Below, in pieces: positions 7,256 to 12,879 of a DNA stretch of 12,879 nt. Every line of letters starts with the position of its first letter. Positions within the stretch are counted from its first letter, which is position 1. The translations under genes were made by a program, and so were the position numbers. The DNA is from CALBMX01 sp047629095. Lineage in GTDB: Bacteria; Planctomycetota; UBA1135; GCA-002686595. Where the stretch lies: assembly GCA_047629095.1 (NCBI GenBank), contig JBLHWM010000072.1:1-12879 (forward strand), written 5' to 3'. Under the pieces are notes generated by a model. That model did not search any database. It was not told the origin of the DNA and saw only the letters and a program-made list of their open reading frames with translations.

Positions 7256-8556
7256 GCTGCCACCACCCGAGCTGCAAGTCCGACGGCTACCGCGAGGGTC
7301 GCGCCGTGCTTCTCAAGCTCTTCTTTGTCGACCATCGTCTCGTCGACCTTGACGTTTTCGAAGAGGTCCCACCTCGCGACCTCGCATTCGGTGCTGGCCA
7401 GGATTGCTTCCAGCAATCCCGGAGTCCCTGCGCCACCACCTGCAAGCAAGATCTTGCCAACGGTCAAGCCCTCGTGGTTCTCCACGAAGTCCAAGGACAT
7501 GGAGAGCTCGCCAACGAGGTCGTCGATGACGGACTCAAGGGCTTCGAGCACCTCGGCTTCGCTTTCACCGGGAATGCGTTTGAGCTGCTCGGCCTCTTCG
7601 GTATCCACCGAGAGCCTGCGCACGATGGCCTGGGTCATGTCAGCGCCGCCCACTCCGATGTCACGGGAGAAGCAAGTCTCACCGCCGATCAGAACGGAGA
7701 TCTGGGTGCGTGTAGCACCGATGTCGGCGATGGCAACAGCGCAGCCTGAGAGCGGCGGCGGTGTGGACTCATCCACCTTGCCCGCGCCGGTGTAGGGATC
7801 GAAGTAGTCTTCGATCTCCTCCTCGTTCTCTTCAAAGGTGTCGTAGGTCTCGTAGGCCTCACCTGTGCGAGCCTTGGCTTCAGCGAACTGTTCGGGGGTG
7901 AGCCTGGAACCCTCGGGTTCGATCGACTCGATCTCGTCGGCCGCTCCCTCTTCGCTCTCGGGAGCCTCTGTGTTGGCGAGCTCGCCGTTGCAGAACTCGT
8001 AGGCGTTGACAAGAGCAAAGACCTCTGCATCCACGGCGACAGGTGTCAGTCCGGCGGAGAGCAGGGTGCGGTACTGCTCCTCCACAACCGTGTTGCGGCA
8101 GGCTGCCAGGGCGACTCCGATCGTTTCGGTTTGCCCGTCGTCTTCGTCGCCGCCGAGCTGGGGCTGGCGGTTGAGGCGTTCACAATCCATGAGCACCTCC
8201 AGCGCGTCAAAGGGCAGGAACTTGTCCGCCTCGAAGCGCATGGCCTGGGCCAGCTCTTCGTCGGTCATCTCCGCTGTGGACAGGTGCCGCACGATGACGG
8301 ACTTGCCCGAGATCGCCGAAGCGACCTCTTTCGAAGCGAATCCGGCCTCTTCCAGCAGGGCCACGAGGGCTTCGCGGACCTCTTCACCAGGCTTGAGATC
8401 GCGACTGGCCACGCCGGTCACGACGGGCTGGTCTTCCTCATTGAGAGTGACTTCAACTGCTTTGATCACAGTGGTACCAATGTCGAGCCCAATCAGGCTT
8501 CGACTACGCTTCCGGGCGAACTTACCCTGCAGCTTTTCTTTCCAACGCTTCATCAT
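7252..8556 (-). CDS. pilM: Type IV pilus assembly protein PilM (actin-like ATPase)
   Basis: PilM is a cytoplasmic FtsA-like protein that binds the PilN tail on the inner face of the membrane. From the start at 8556 it has 434 residues. The actin-fold motifs are visible: phosphate-1 GLDIGTTVIKAVEV (23-36), a PilM-type subdomain with EADKFLPF (109-116), phosphate-2 ADIGATRTQISVLI (277-290), and the adenosine motif ILLAGGGAGTPGL (369-381). The strongly acidic segment 192-270, ending in PPP, is inserted just before phosphate-2 and makes the protein longer than the usual 350 or so residues. The frame is open to 8724, but the ATG at 8556 is preceded by AAGGGGAG with a 7-base spacer, and the first residues MMKRWKEKLQ match a normal PilM start. 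It is the first gene of the pilus operon. Confidence 0.94.
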   Translation of the reverse strand: MMKRWKEKLQGKFARKRSRSLIGLDIGTTVIKAVEVTLNEEDQPVVTGVASRDLKPGEEVREALVALLEEAGFASKEVASAISGKSVIVRHLSTAEMTDEELAQAMRFEADKFLPFDALEVLMDCERLNRQPQLGGDEDDGQTETIGVALAACRNTVVEEQYRTLLSAGLTPVAVDAEVFALVNAYEFCNGELANTEAPESEEGAADEIESIEPEGSRLTPEQFAEAKARTGEAYETYDTFEENEEEIEDYFDPYTGAGKVDESTPPPLSGCAVAIADIGATRTQISVLIGGETCFSRDIGVGGADMTQAIVRRLSVDTEEAEQLKRIPGESEAEVLEALESVIDDLVGELSMSLDFVENHEGLTVGKILLAGGGAGTPGLLEAILASTECEVARWDLFENVKVDETMVDKEELEKHGATLAVAVGLAARVVAA

Positions 8557-8670
8557 TATGGAACTCCCCTTGGGTCTAAGGCCATCCCATCCACGCAGGT
8601 GCATTGCGTGACTATGGGCAGCCGTGTGTCCTTCGGACCTTTTGCCGAGGGAAGTTGAGGGGGCAGCGGA

Positions 8671-8699
8671 ATTATCAGCAGAAGCTTGGGATTTGACAC
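8671..8699 (-). promoter_or_regulatory. Candidate sigma-70 promoter for the pil operon
   Basis: On the minus strand, GTGTCA (8699-8694, 4/6 to the -35 consensus) and GATAAT (8676-8671, 5/6 to -10) are separated by 17 bases. The leader to the pilM ATG would be about 108 bases and includes a small hairpin (CACGCA/TGCGTG, 8592-8610). I found no good sigma-54 element (TGGC-N8-TGC) here. Confidence 0.4.
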
Positions 8700-8804
8700 G
8701 AGCTTGCAACGAGCGGGACTTCAACCGGGCACTGCCGAATCCTGGGATGCAGGTCCCCTATTGCACTTCTCGGATCTCCGGACCGCCCTGCTCCAGCTAG
8801 ACAC

Positions 8805-8833
8805 GAAAAAAGGCCGCCCAAATGGGCGGCCTT
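8805..8833 (-). terminator. Strong intrinsic terminator after ptsN
   Basis: A perfect stem (AAGGCCGCCCA at 8810-8820 with TGGGCGGCCTT at 8823-8833) closes on a tight loop and is followed on the minus strand by six T (8810-8805). It begins about 42 bases after the ptsN stop codon and separates the rpoN-ptsN block from the pilus operon. Confidence 0.93.
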
Positions 8834-8875
8834 CAAGTCGGGTGGGAGCTGGTAGCAGCCCCAAAGAAGCCTCGG

Positions 8876-9370
8876 CTAGATGCCAGCCTTCTCTTTGAGC
8901 AGACTGCGCAGCTCCTTTTTGTTCTTCAAGCGCAGGGCGAAGGTGCCGAAGTCCTCATCCTGGGCCAGACGCTGGACCCAGCGCATTAGCTCGATGTGCT
9001 GCTCAGGATCGTGAAGATCCGAGGGCCGGTCGGGGCGTAGCACGGTGATCATCAGCTGAATCGGCTCACGGTCCAATGAGCGCCAGTCGAGGCCCTCCTT
9101 GTGGATCGAGATCGCGAGGCGCGCCTCTTCGAGACCGCGAACCTTGACGTGGGCGATTGCGACGCCTCTGCCGATGCCAGTAGAAGCCATACGTTCACGT
9201 TCGAGCAGGGCCTCCAGGGCGATGGTGCCAAGCTCCTCGTCGATGGCCTCGGCAGCTTTGAAGTTCTCGATGATCTCAGTGTGGACCTCTTCTTGATCCG
9301 TACCCTTCAAGCGCATGCTGCAGCTCTTAAGGTCGATCATCTTGTAGAAGTTGGCAGGGCGCGTACGCAT
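8876..9370 (-). CDS. ptsN: Nitrogen-PTS EIIA-like protein (PtsN)
   Basis: This is a PTS_IIA type-2 (fructose/Ntr) domain protein, a soluble phospho-relay regulator rather than a sugar transporter; no EIIB or EIIC domain is attached. From the ATG at 9370 it has 164 residues. Helix EALLERERMASTGIG (about 53-67) leads to GVAIAHVKV (69-77), whose His (about H74) aligns with the phosphorylated H73 of E. coli PtsN. The usual AIPH is AIAH here. The C-terminal part, with HIELMRWVQRLAQDEDF, matches the family. The frame is open to a GTG at 9445, but that start lies inside the hairpin at 9413-9441, and the E. coli alignment begins near 9370. No good Shine-Dalgarno is visible at any start, and the ATG at 9340 is another option. 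The hpf-ptsN order matches the classical rpoN cluster. Confidence 0.85.
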   Translation of the reverse strand: MRTRPANFYKMIDLKSCSMRLKGTDQEEVHTEIIENFKAAEAIDEELGTIALEALLERERMASTGIGRGVAIAHVKVRGLEEARLAISIHKEGLDWRSLDREPIQLMITVLRPDRPSDLHDPEQHIELMRWVQRLAQDEDFGTFALRLKNKKELRSLLKEKAGI

Positions 9371-9403
9371 GTTCTGGTGGGTCTCTGGCGGCGGTTGAGG
9401 TTC

Positions 9404-9441
9404 AAAAACAGACCGCTCGGGCATAGGGCAATGCCGAGCGG
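9404..9441 (-). terminator. Possible attenuator hairpin in the ptsN leader
   Basis: CCGCTCGG (9413-9420) pairs with CCGAGCGG (9434-9441). An inner CAT/ATG extends the stem past one bulged G. The minus-strand tail is TCTG followed by five T (9408-9404). It lies 34 bases upstream of the preferred ptsN ATG and downstream of a candidate extended -10, so it would end leader transcripts before ptsN. It could instead be a backup terminator for hpf. Confidence 0.6.
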
Positions 9442-9474
9442 ACACTTAGAGGCTTTTTAGAGTCTTGGGGTGTG

Positions 9475-9483
9475 AGTATAACA
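9475..9483 (-). promoter_or_regulatory. Candidate extended -10 promoter for ptsN
   Basis: TGTTATACT on the minus strand contains a TGn extension and a 5/6 match to TATAAT (TATACT, 9480-9475). No -35 match is visible 17 bases upstream, where the terminator stem lies, which is tolerable for extended -10 promoters. Transcription would start near 9468, about 100 bases before the ptsN ATG. Confidence 0.35.
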
Positions 9484-9525
9484 AATGTCGGCTGCGCCGG
9501 AATCCCTCCCGGCGCAGCCGATTTG
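9482..9525 (-). terminator. Long hairpin terminator between hpf and ptsN
   Basis: A 13-bp perfect GC stem (9488-9500 with 9509-9521) has an 8-base loop and is lengthened by CAAA/TTTG pairing past a two-base bulge. On the minus strand it is followed by the moderately T-rich ACATTTGTTAT. On the plus strand the tail TTTGCTTTCTTCCTC is also T-rich. It begins about 50 bases after the hpf stop codon. It is a strong structure with a less than ideal tail. Confidence 0.7.
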
Positions 9526-9575
9526 CTTTCTTCCTCTGGGCGGGGCTGACCCCTTGAGGGCAGCCCTAGAGAGGC

Positions 9576-9890
9576 TTAAGTCGTAGGGCCCGCCTTGTGC
9601 CGAGAGTCCAAAAACTTGGTTCGGTGTCGTTTCAAAGAAGTCGTCAGGCTAGCCACAGCGTGCTTGAGGGCGAGTCGCGGGCTGGAGGCCTTGGTCTCTA
9701 CAACCAGCGGACCACTCCCACCGATGCTGGCCACGAGTTCGACTGTGTGGTCGTTGTGCTGGTGGTCGAATACAGCGCGGATACCGGTCATGCGCTCGTT
9801 GAACTTCCCGAGTCCATCGAGGCGCTGCTCCACATAATCGCGAAGGCTAGGGGGGTAGGCGTGGTGCAAAAGGGCGACTTCTTTCTTCAT
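9576..9890 (-). CDS. hpf: Ribosome hibernation promoting factor (short HPF/YfiA family)
   Basis: The product binds the 30S decoding region and helps form inactive 100S ribosomes in stationary phase. The 104-residue protein has the beta-alpha-beta-beta-beta-alpha pattern of the S30AE domain: a first strand, helix PPSLRDYVEQRLDGLGKF (about 13-30), the strands ending in VETKASSPRLAL (64-75), and a basic second helix with KRHRTKF (87-93). It has no C-terminal dimerisation domain, so it is a short form. AGGA lies 6 bases before the ATG. A candidate promoter lies directly upstream, and a strong hairpin lies downstream. HPF is usually encoded just after rpoN; here truA intervenes. The first strand (MKKEVALLHHAY) differs from the usual start of the family, but the overall match is good. 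Confidence 0.88.
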   Translation of the reverse strand: MKKEVALLHHAYPPSLRDYVEQRLDGLGKFNERMTGIRAVFDHQHNDHTVELVASIGGSGPLVVETKASSPRLALKHAVASLTTSLKRHRTKFLDSRHKAGPTT

Positions 9891-9930
9891 CCAAATCCTG
9901 TTGTTGGGGGTTTACGCGCAAGCCACATCT

Positions 9931-9959
9931 CTTATGGGCCAGCAAGAGCTCCTTTTCAA
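9931..9959 (-). promoter_or_regulatory. Candidate sigma-70 promoter for hpf
   Basis: On the minus strand, TTGAAA (9959-9954, 5/6) and CATAAG (9936-9931, 4/6) are separated by exactly 17 bases. The leader to the hpf ATG would be about 35 bases. The intergenic stretch 9891-10027 has no other clear feature. A separate promoter fits the need to make HPF in stationary phase independently of truA. Confidence 0.45.
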
Positions 9960-10027
9960 GCGCTCTTGGACACGATATTTCGTCAAACGACCCAGTTGAT
10001 CTTGAATCGAATTCCCCCATTTCTAGG

Positions 10028-10819
10028 TCAGATCGGATTGCCCTTGCGATCGCGCCGGAAGACCCAGTCGAGCCCTCCGGGGTATTGCACGGAGACCATG
10101 TACAGCCCACCAGCAGGGCCGGTCTCCCCAGCAGCCCCCCGCTCGAGGCTTTTCAGGAGCGCCGGGATCGAATCGGGCCTCCTGCGCCGCAGCCCGACGT
10201 CAATCAGGGTGCCCGAGAGTGTCCTAACCATGTTGTACAGGAAGCCGTTGCCCCCCACGACGATGGCGATGCCCGAGCGGCGCTCGACCAGGTGAACCCC
10301 GAAGATGCGCCGCACATTGCTCGCGCGCTCGGAGCCGGTGGTGACCAAGCAGGAGAAGTCGTGCTCGCCGACAAAGTGCTCCGCGGCCTCCCGCATGGCT
10401 CCGATATTCAGGTCCCCACGAACGAAATGGGCGCGGTCCGGGGTGAATGGTGACTGGAAGCGCGCGGTCTCGATGACGTAGGCATAACGCTTGCCCCGGG
10501 CGCTGCGTTGTGCATGGAAGTCCCCCGCGCAAGTCTGTAGGGCGCGGACCACGGCGCCGCAGCTGCCAAGGTGCCCATTCAGTCCGTGCCACAGGCGATT
10601 GTCCGTCAGGTCCGTCTCAAGGTGGAAGTTCGCGACCTGGCCTAGGGCGTGCACGCCGGCGTCCGTGCGCCCGGAGCCGCGCACGGTCACGGTCTCTCCG
10701 GTCAGCCCCAGCAGGGCCTCCTCGAGGGACTCCTGGACCGACCAAAAGCCCTCTTGGCGTTGCCAGCCAAAGAACTTGTTCCCATCGTAGGAGACTAAAA
10801 TACGGACGTTTCGCAACAT
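10028..10819 (-). CDS. truA: tRNA pseudouridine synthase A
   Basis: TruA converts uridines 38-40 in the tRNA anticodon stem to pseudouridine. The 263-residue protein has the family start VRILVSYDGNKFFGWQRQ (5-22). The catalytic aspartate is D53 in GSGRTDAGVHALGQVANF. The second domain has DFHAQRSARGKRYAYVI and the late motif GNGFLYNMVRTLSGTLIDVG, which contributes to the active-site cleft. Length is normal. The ATG at 10819 gives a standard start, although no strong Shine-Dalgarno is visible. It follows rpoN by 72 bases with no terminator between, so co-transcription with rpoN is likely. Confidence 0.96.
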   Translation of the reverse strand: MLRNVRILVSYDGNKFFGWQRQEGFWSVQESLEEALLGLTGETVTVRGSGRTDAGVHALGQVANFHLETDLTDNRLWHGLNGHLGSCGAVVRALQTCAGDFHAQRSARGKRYAYVIETARFQSPFTPDRAHFVRGDLNIGAMREAAEHFVGEHDFSCLVTTGSERASNVRRIFGVHLVERRSGIAIVVGGNGFLYNMVRTLSGTLIDVGLRRRRPDSIPALLKSLERGAAGETGPAGGLYMVSVQYPGGLDWVFRRDRKGNPI

Positions 10820-10891
10820 GGCGCAGAGCGTACCGGGCGAGGCTCAATCGGTGCCCTGCGCTCTGGGGAAAGTGCGCAAGAAGCGCTCGGC

Positions 10892-12403
10892 CTAGGCTGC
10901 GAACCGGCGCCGGCGGTAGGAGCTCGCAAGGCCCAACTCACGGCGATATTTAGCGACCGTACGACGGGCGAGCTTGAAGCCGCGCTGCCCCATGCCGAGT
11001 ACGATCTCCTCGTCCGAGAGGGGCGCGGCGGGGTCCTCTGCTTCCACCACCTGGCGTACCTGCTCGCGCACATCCACCCGGGCCGTCGCATCGGACGAGC
11101 CCGCGGATCCCTGGAAGAAGTCCCGCAGGCAGACCATGCCCCAGGGCGTCCATGCGTACTTGCCCGCAATCGCGCGGCTGACTGTGCTGCGGTGGACGCC
11201 GACCATCTCCGCAAGTGCGCCCATGCGAAGCGGGGCCAGGTGGCCGGGGCCATGCTCTAGGAAGGCGCGTTGATGGGAAAAGAGTGCTCGAGAAACGCGT
11301 AAAAGGGTAGTTCTGCGCTGTTCTACAGCATCGACGATAAGTCGGGCCGAGTCGATTTTGGAGCGCAGGTAGGTGCGCAGGTCAGGGTCGTGCCGCGAGT
11401 CCCTGGCCAGCTGACTGATGTCTTCGTCAATAGCGACTTTGGGTAAGGCGGCACCGTCCACGCTCACGGTAAATCCGTGGCGATCCTCTTCCACAATCAC
11501 ATCGGGCAGGATCGCCGGTGCAACCTGCCCGTGGCTTGCTTCGTGTTGAGCGCTGACCTCTCGGTCGAAGTCCCGAAGGCGCTCTAAAAGGCGAACGACC
11601 TCGGCCACGCTGATGCCTAGGGCCGCTGCCACTTGGGGCAGCTTGTTCTTTCCGAGATCCTCTAGATGCTGCCCGAGTAGGCGCTGCATCAGGTCAGAGT
11701 CCTCGTCGCTAGGGTCCATCTGCATCAGCAGCATCCCCACCGCCGAACGTGCCCCGATGCCGCGCGGAGACAGGTCCTGGAGCACCTCGATGGCAGCCTC
11801 AAGGCTCACCTCGGGATTCGGCCCAAACTGGAGTCCCTTGGCGCGGGTCAAGAGTTCGACGTTGTTAGGCAAGAGCACCCCACGGCCATCGAGCTCGCCC
11901 ACCAAGAAGCGCACGATCGGCTCTAGGTCGGGGCCAAGGACAACCGCAAGGCCCGGCGAGTCTCCGGGATTCTCCAAGGCGCAGAGCTGCGCCTGGTGGG
12001 CGCGGCCGAGGGCCCGGAAATCGAGAAATGCCAGCTGCTCTTCCACGCTCTCGAGCAGCCCACGGTCCCGGGCCGGCTGAGTCTCCAACCACTCCGCGTG
12101 GCGATCCGTCGCCTCGGCACTGCCACGCCGCACAAAGACCGGCTCGAAGAAGTCCCCGCCCATGGAGTGGTCCAAGCTTCCGTCCCGACCGGCTTCGGTA
12201 GCCGTCTGGGCCACAAGGGGCGACTCCTCACCCCGGCGCGGCTCTTCTAGAGTGAGCGCTTCATTCGATTCATACTGCTCGCGCAGGTACCCCGAGAGCT
12301 CCATCGCCCCCAACTCCAAGATCGCCAACGCAGGCAACATACGAGCCGAGAGCTGCTGCTCTAACCGTTGCCCCTGGGCCTGCCGAAATGAAATACCCGC
12401 CAT
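10892..12403 (-). CDS. rpoN: RNA polymerase sigma-54 factor RpoN
   Basis: Sigma-54 directs RNA polymerase to -24/-12 promoters and needs AAA+ activators. From the ATG at 12403 it has 503 residues. Region I (about 2-52, FRQAQGQRLEQQLSARMLPA and onward) is the Gln/Leu-rich activator-interacting domain. An acidic region II follows (about 53-110), then the core-binding domain (about 115-290). The helix-turn-helix is PLRMGALAEMVGVHRSTVSR (391-410), and the invariant RpoN box ARRTVAKYR (479-487) lies near a very basic end (SYRRRRFAA). The frame is open to 12502, but the extra 33 residues look non-coding, and region I starts normally just after the chosen ATG. GGTGG lies about 7 bases upstream. rpoN lies downstream of recR and upstream of truA. 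Confidence 0.97.
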   Translation of the reverse strand: MAGISFRQAQGQRLEQQLSARMLPALAILELGAMELSGYLREQYESNEALTLEEPRRGEESPLVAQTATEAGRDGSLDHSMGGDFFEPVFVRRGSAEATDRHAEWLETQPARDRGLLESVEEQLAFLDFRALGRAHQAQLCALENPGDSPGLAVVLGPDLEPIVRFLVGELDGRGVLLPNNVELLTRAKGLQFGPNPEVSLEAAIEVLQDLSPRGIGARSAVGMLLMQMDPSDEDSDLMQRLLGQHLEDLGKNKLPQVAAALGISVAEVVRLLERLRDFDREVSAQHEASHGQVAPAILPDVIVEEDRHGFTVSVDGAALPKVAIDEDISQLARDSRHDPDLRTYLRSKIDSARLIVDAVEQRRTTLLRVSRALFSHQRAFLEHGPGHLAPLRMGALAEMVGVHRSTVSRAIAGKYAWTPWGMVCLRDFFQGSAGSSDATARVDVREQVRQVVEAEDPAAPLSDEEIVLGMGQRGFKLARRTVAKYRRELGLASSYRRRRFAA

Positions 12404-12712
12404 AAGAAAACCACCGTCAGAGACGTAAACGAAAGACGCTGTAACCCCGCCACGCCTTTCGTATCGGCCCCCCCCTAGAAAAGATTGAGCCCCCCGCCCC
12501 AAGAACGAAAAACTTTCCGTGCCAACCCCTCATCCCGCGGGGACAAATACGGAGAAAACTGGGCGTGGAGCGACCGGGCTGCGGGGTTGGCCGAGTGGCC
12601 GGCTCATGTGAGCAGCGAGACTGAAACTTCCACTAGCAAGCAATCTGTGCGAGTGCGGTACGGAAGTGTTGGCGAGGTGACGAGAAGTTTGCCGCTCCGT
12701 GGGTCGGCTTGC
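12404..12712 (-). promoter_or_regulatory. Long gene-free leader of rpoN with hairpin and G-tracts
   Basis: These 309 bases separate the recR stop codon from the rpoN start. On the minus strand, ACGAAAGGCG (12462-12453) and CGTCTTTCGT (12438-12429) form a 10-bp stem with one G-U pair and a 14-base loop, about 25 bases before the ATG. Upstream lie G4-C-G6 (12500-12490) and G8 (12475-12468). Further up, the minus-strand copy of 12624-12631 can pair with either 12662-12667 or 12684-12690. I found no convincing -35/-10 pair and no sigma-54 site; TGGCAC occurs near 12526 but lacks the -12 GC. I see no protein gene or tRNA here. Confidence 0.45.
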
Positions 12713-12879
12713 TTAGGGCAGCTTGCGTCTGACGGCACGCCTGTCCTCGATTGCATCCTCGAGCACCCCTCGGTGCAGGTATTCGATCCCGCTGCCCGCT
12801 GGTAGGCCGCGCGAGAGCCGCGAGACGCTGACACTAAGGCCCGCACTCTCGATCGCCTCGAGGACTAGCAAGAGCGTAG
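12713..12879 (-). CDS. recR: Recombination protein RecR, C-terminal end only
   Basis: The frame enters from the right edge and ends at TAA (12715-12713), giving about 55 residues. It reads ...LLLVLEAIESAGLSVSVSRL, then SRGLPAGSGIEYLHRGVLED and AIEDRR. This matches the end of RecR, in which the Toprim domain leads to (T/S)RLA(R/H)G(L/I)PxGGDLEY...L..A...RR. RecR works with RecO/RecF to load RecA at gapped DNA. The usual GGDLEY is GSGIEY here, and four residues (RKLP) follow the normal end. The zinc finger and HhH part lie outside the window. Recognition rests on this short motif alone. Confidence 0.8.
   Translation of the reverse strand, partial: TLLLVLEAIESAGLSVSVSRLSRGLPAGSGIEYLHRGVLEDAIEDRRAVRRKLP

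Noticed and set aside
8557..8724. N-terminal 56-codon extension of pilM
   Set aside because: A strong AAGGGGAG site directly precedes the ATG at 8556, the candidate promoter lies inside the extension, and PilM homology starts after 8556.
10085..10453. Plus-strand frame of 122 residues opposite truA, and a similar frame at 10510-10953
   Set aside because: Both are antisense to conserved TruA and RpoN coding sequence and show no domain or ribosome binding site.
12404..12502. 33-codon N-terminal extension of rpoN
   Set aside because: Region I of sigma-54 normally begins the protein; the extension carries the G8 tract and the leader hairpin and shows no coding character.
12512..12530. TGGCAC on the minus strand upstream of rpoN, as a sigma-54 -24 element
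   Set aside because: The required GC at -12 is missing; only a T-run is found at that distance.
12585..12600. TTGGCCGAGTGGCC resembles the D-arm region of tRNA-Ser or tRNA-Leu
   Set aside because: No acceptor stem, anticodon arm or GGTTCGAATCC-type T arm can be fitted around it on either strand.

Overview
This is a high-GC bacterial window whose genes all run on the minus strand, so gene order reads from right to left: recR (3' end only), rpoN, truA, hpf, ptsN, pilM, pilN, a pilO-pilP fusion, pilQ, an RNase E/G gene, and the start of an unidentified ORF running off the left edge. A secretin with a signal peptide and a full PilM/N/O/P/Q set imply a diderm bacterium with type IV pili. Sigma-54 and EIIA-Ntr fit many Proteobacteria-like, Myxococcota-like, FCB or Planctomycetota-like lineages. 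The sequence alone does not fix the phylum, and the divergence from textbook proteins suggests a poorly sampled group.

Right block (about 8.8-12.9 kb). The C-terminus of RecR is followed by a gene-free leader of about 310 bases with G-tracts and a 10-bp hairpin, then rpoN, truA, a short hpf with a good sigma-70-type promoter, and ptsN. The rpoN-hpf-ptsN association is classical; truA sits inside it here. A strong hairpin separates hpf from ptsN. A second hairpin with a T-run lies in the ptsN leader, between a candidate extended -10 and the start codon I favour, so it looks like an attenuator. A very clean terminator closes ptsN.

Middle block (about 3.15-8.7 kb). This is the type IV pilus alignment operon. 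pilM, pilN and pilO overlap (4-bp ATGA, then 11 bp). No separate pilP exists: the PilO-like protein is 468 residues long, carries a PilP-like RRDPF motif in mid-protein and ends in a PilP/GspC-like beta domain, with about 175 residues of mostly helical sequence between them. PilM has an acidic insert of about 80 residues. PilQ lacks obvious AMIN domains and ends in an acidic tail. A strong terminator follows pilQ.

Left block (1-3.15 kb). An RNase E/G family nuclease has a conserved catalytic core but carries a disordered region of roughly 320 residues, with alternating basic and acidic blocks, at its N-terminus instead of the C-terminus. A terminator follows, then a probable partial CDS.

I see no mobile elements, CRISPR arrays, tRNA or rRNA genes. 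The long plus-strand reading frames look like GC-driven shadows. The best candidates for something new are the PilO-PilP fusion with its helical spacer, the N-terminal blocky extension of the RNase, and the possible ptsN attenuator.
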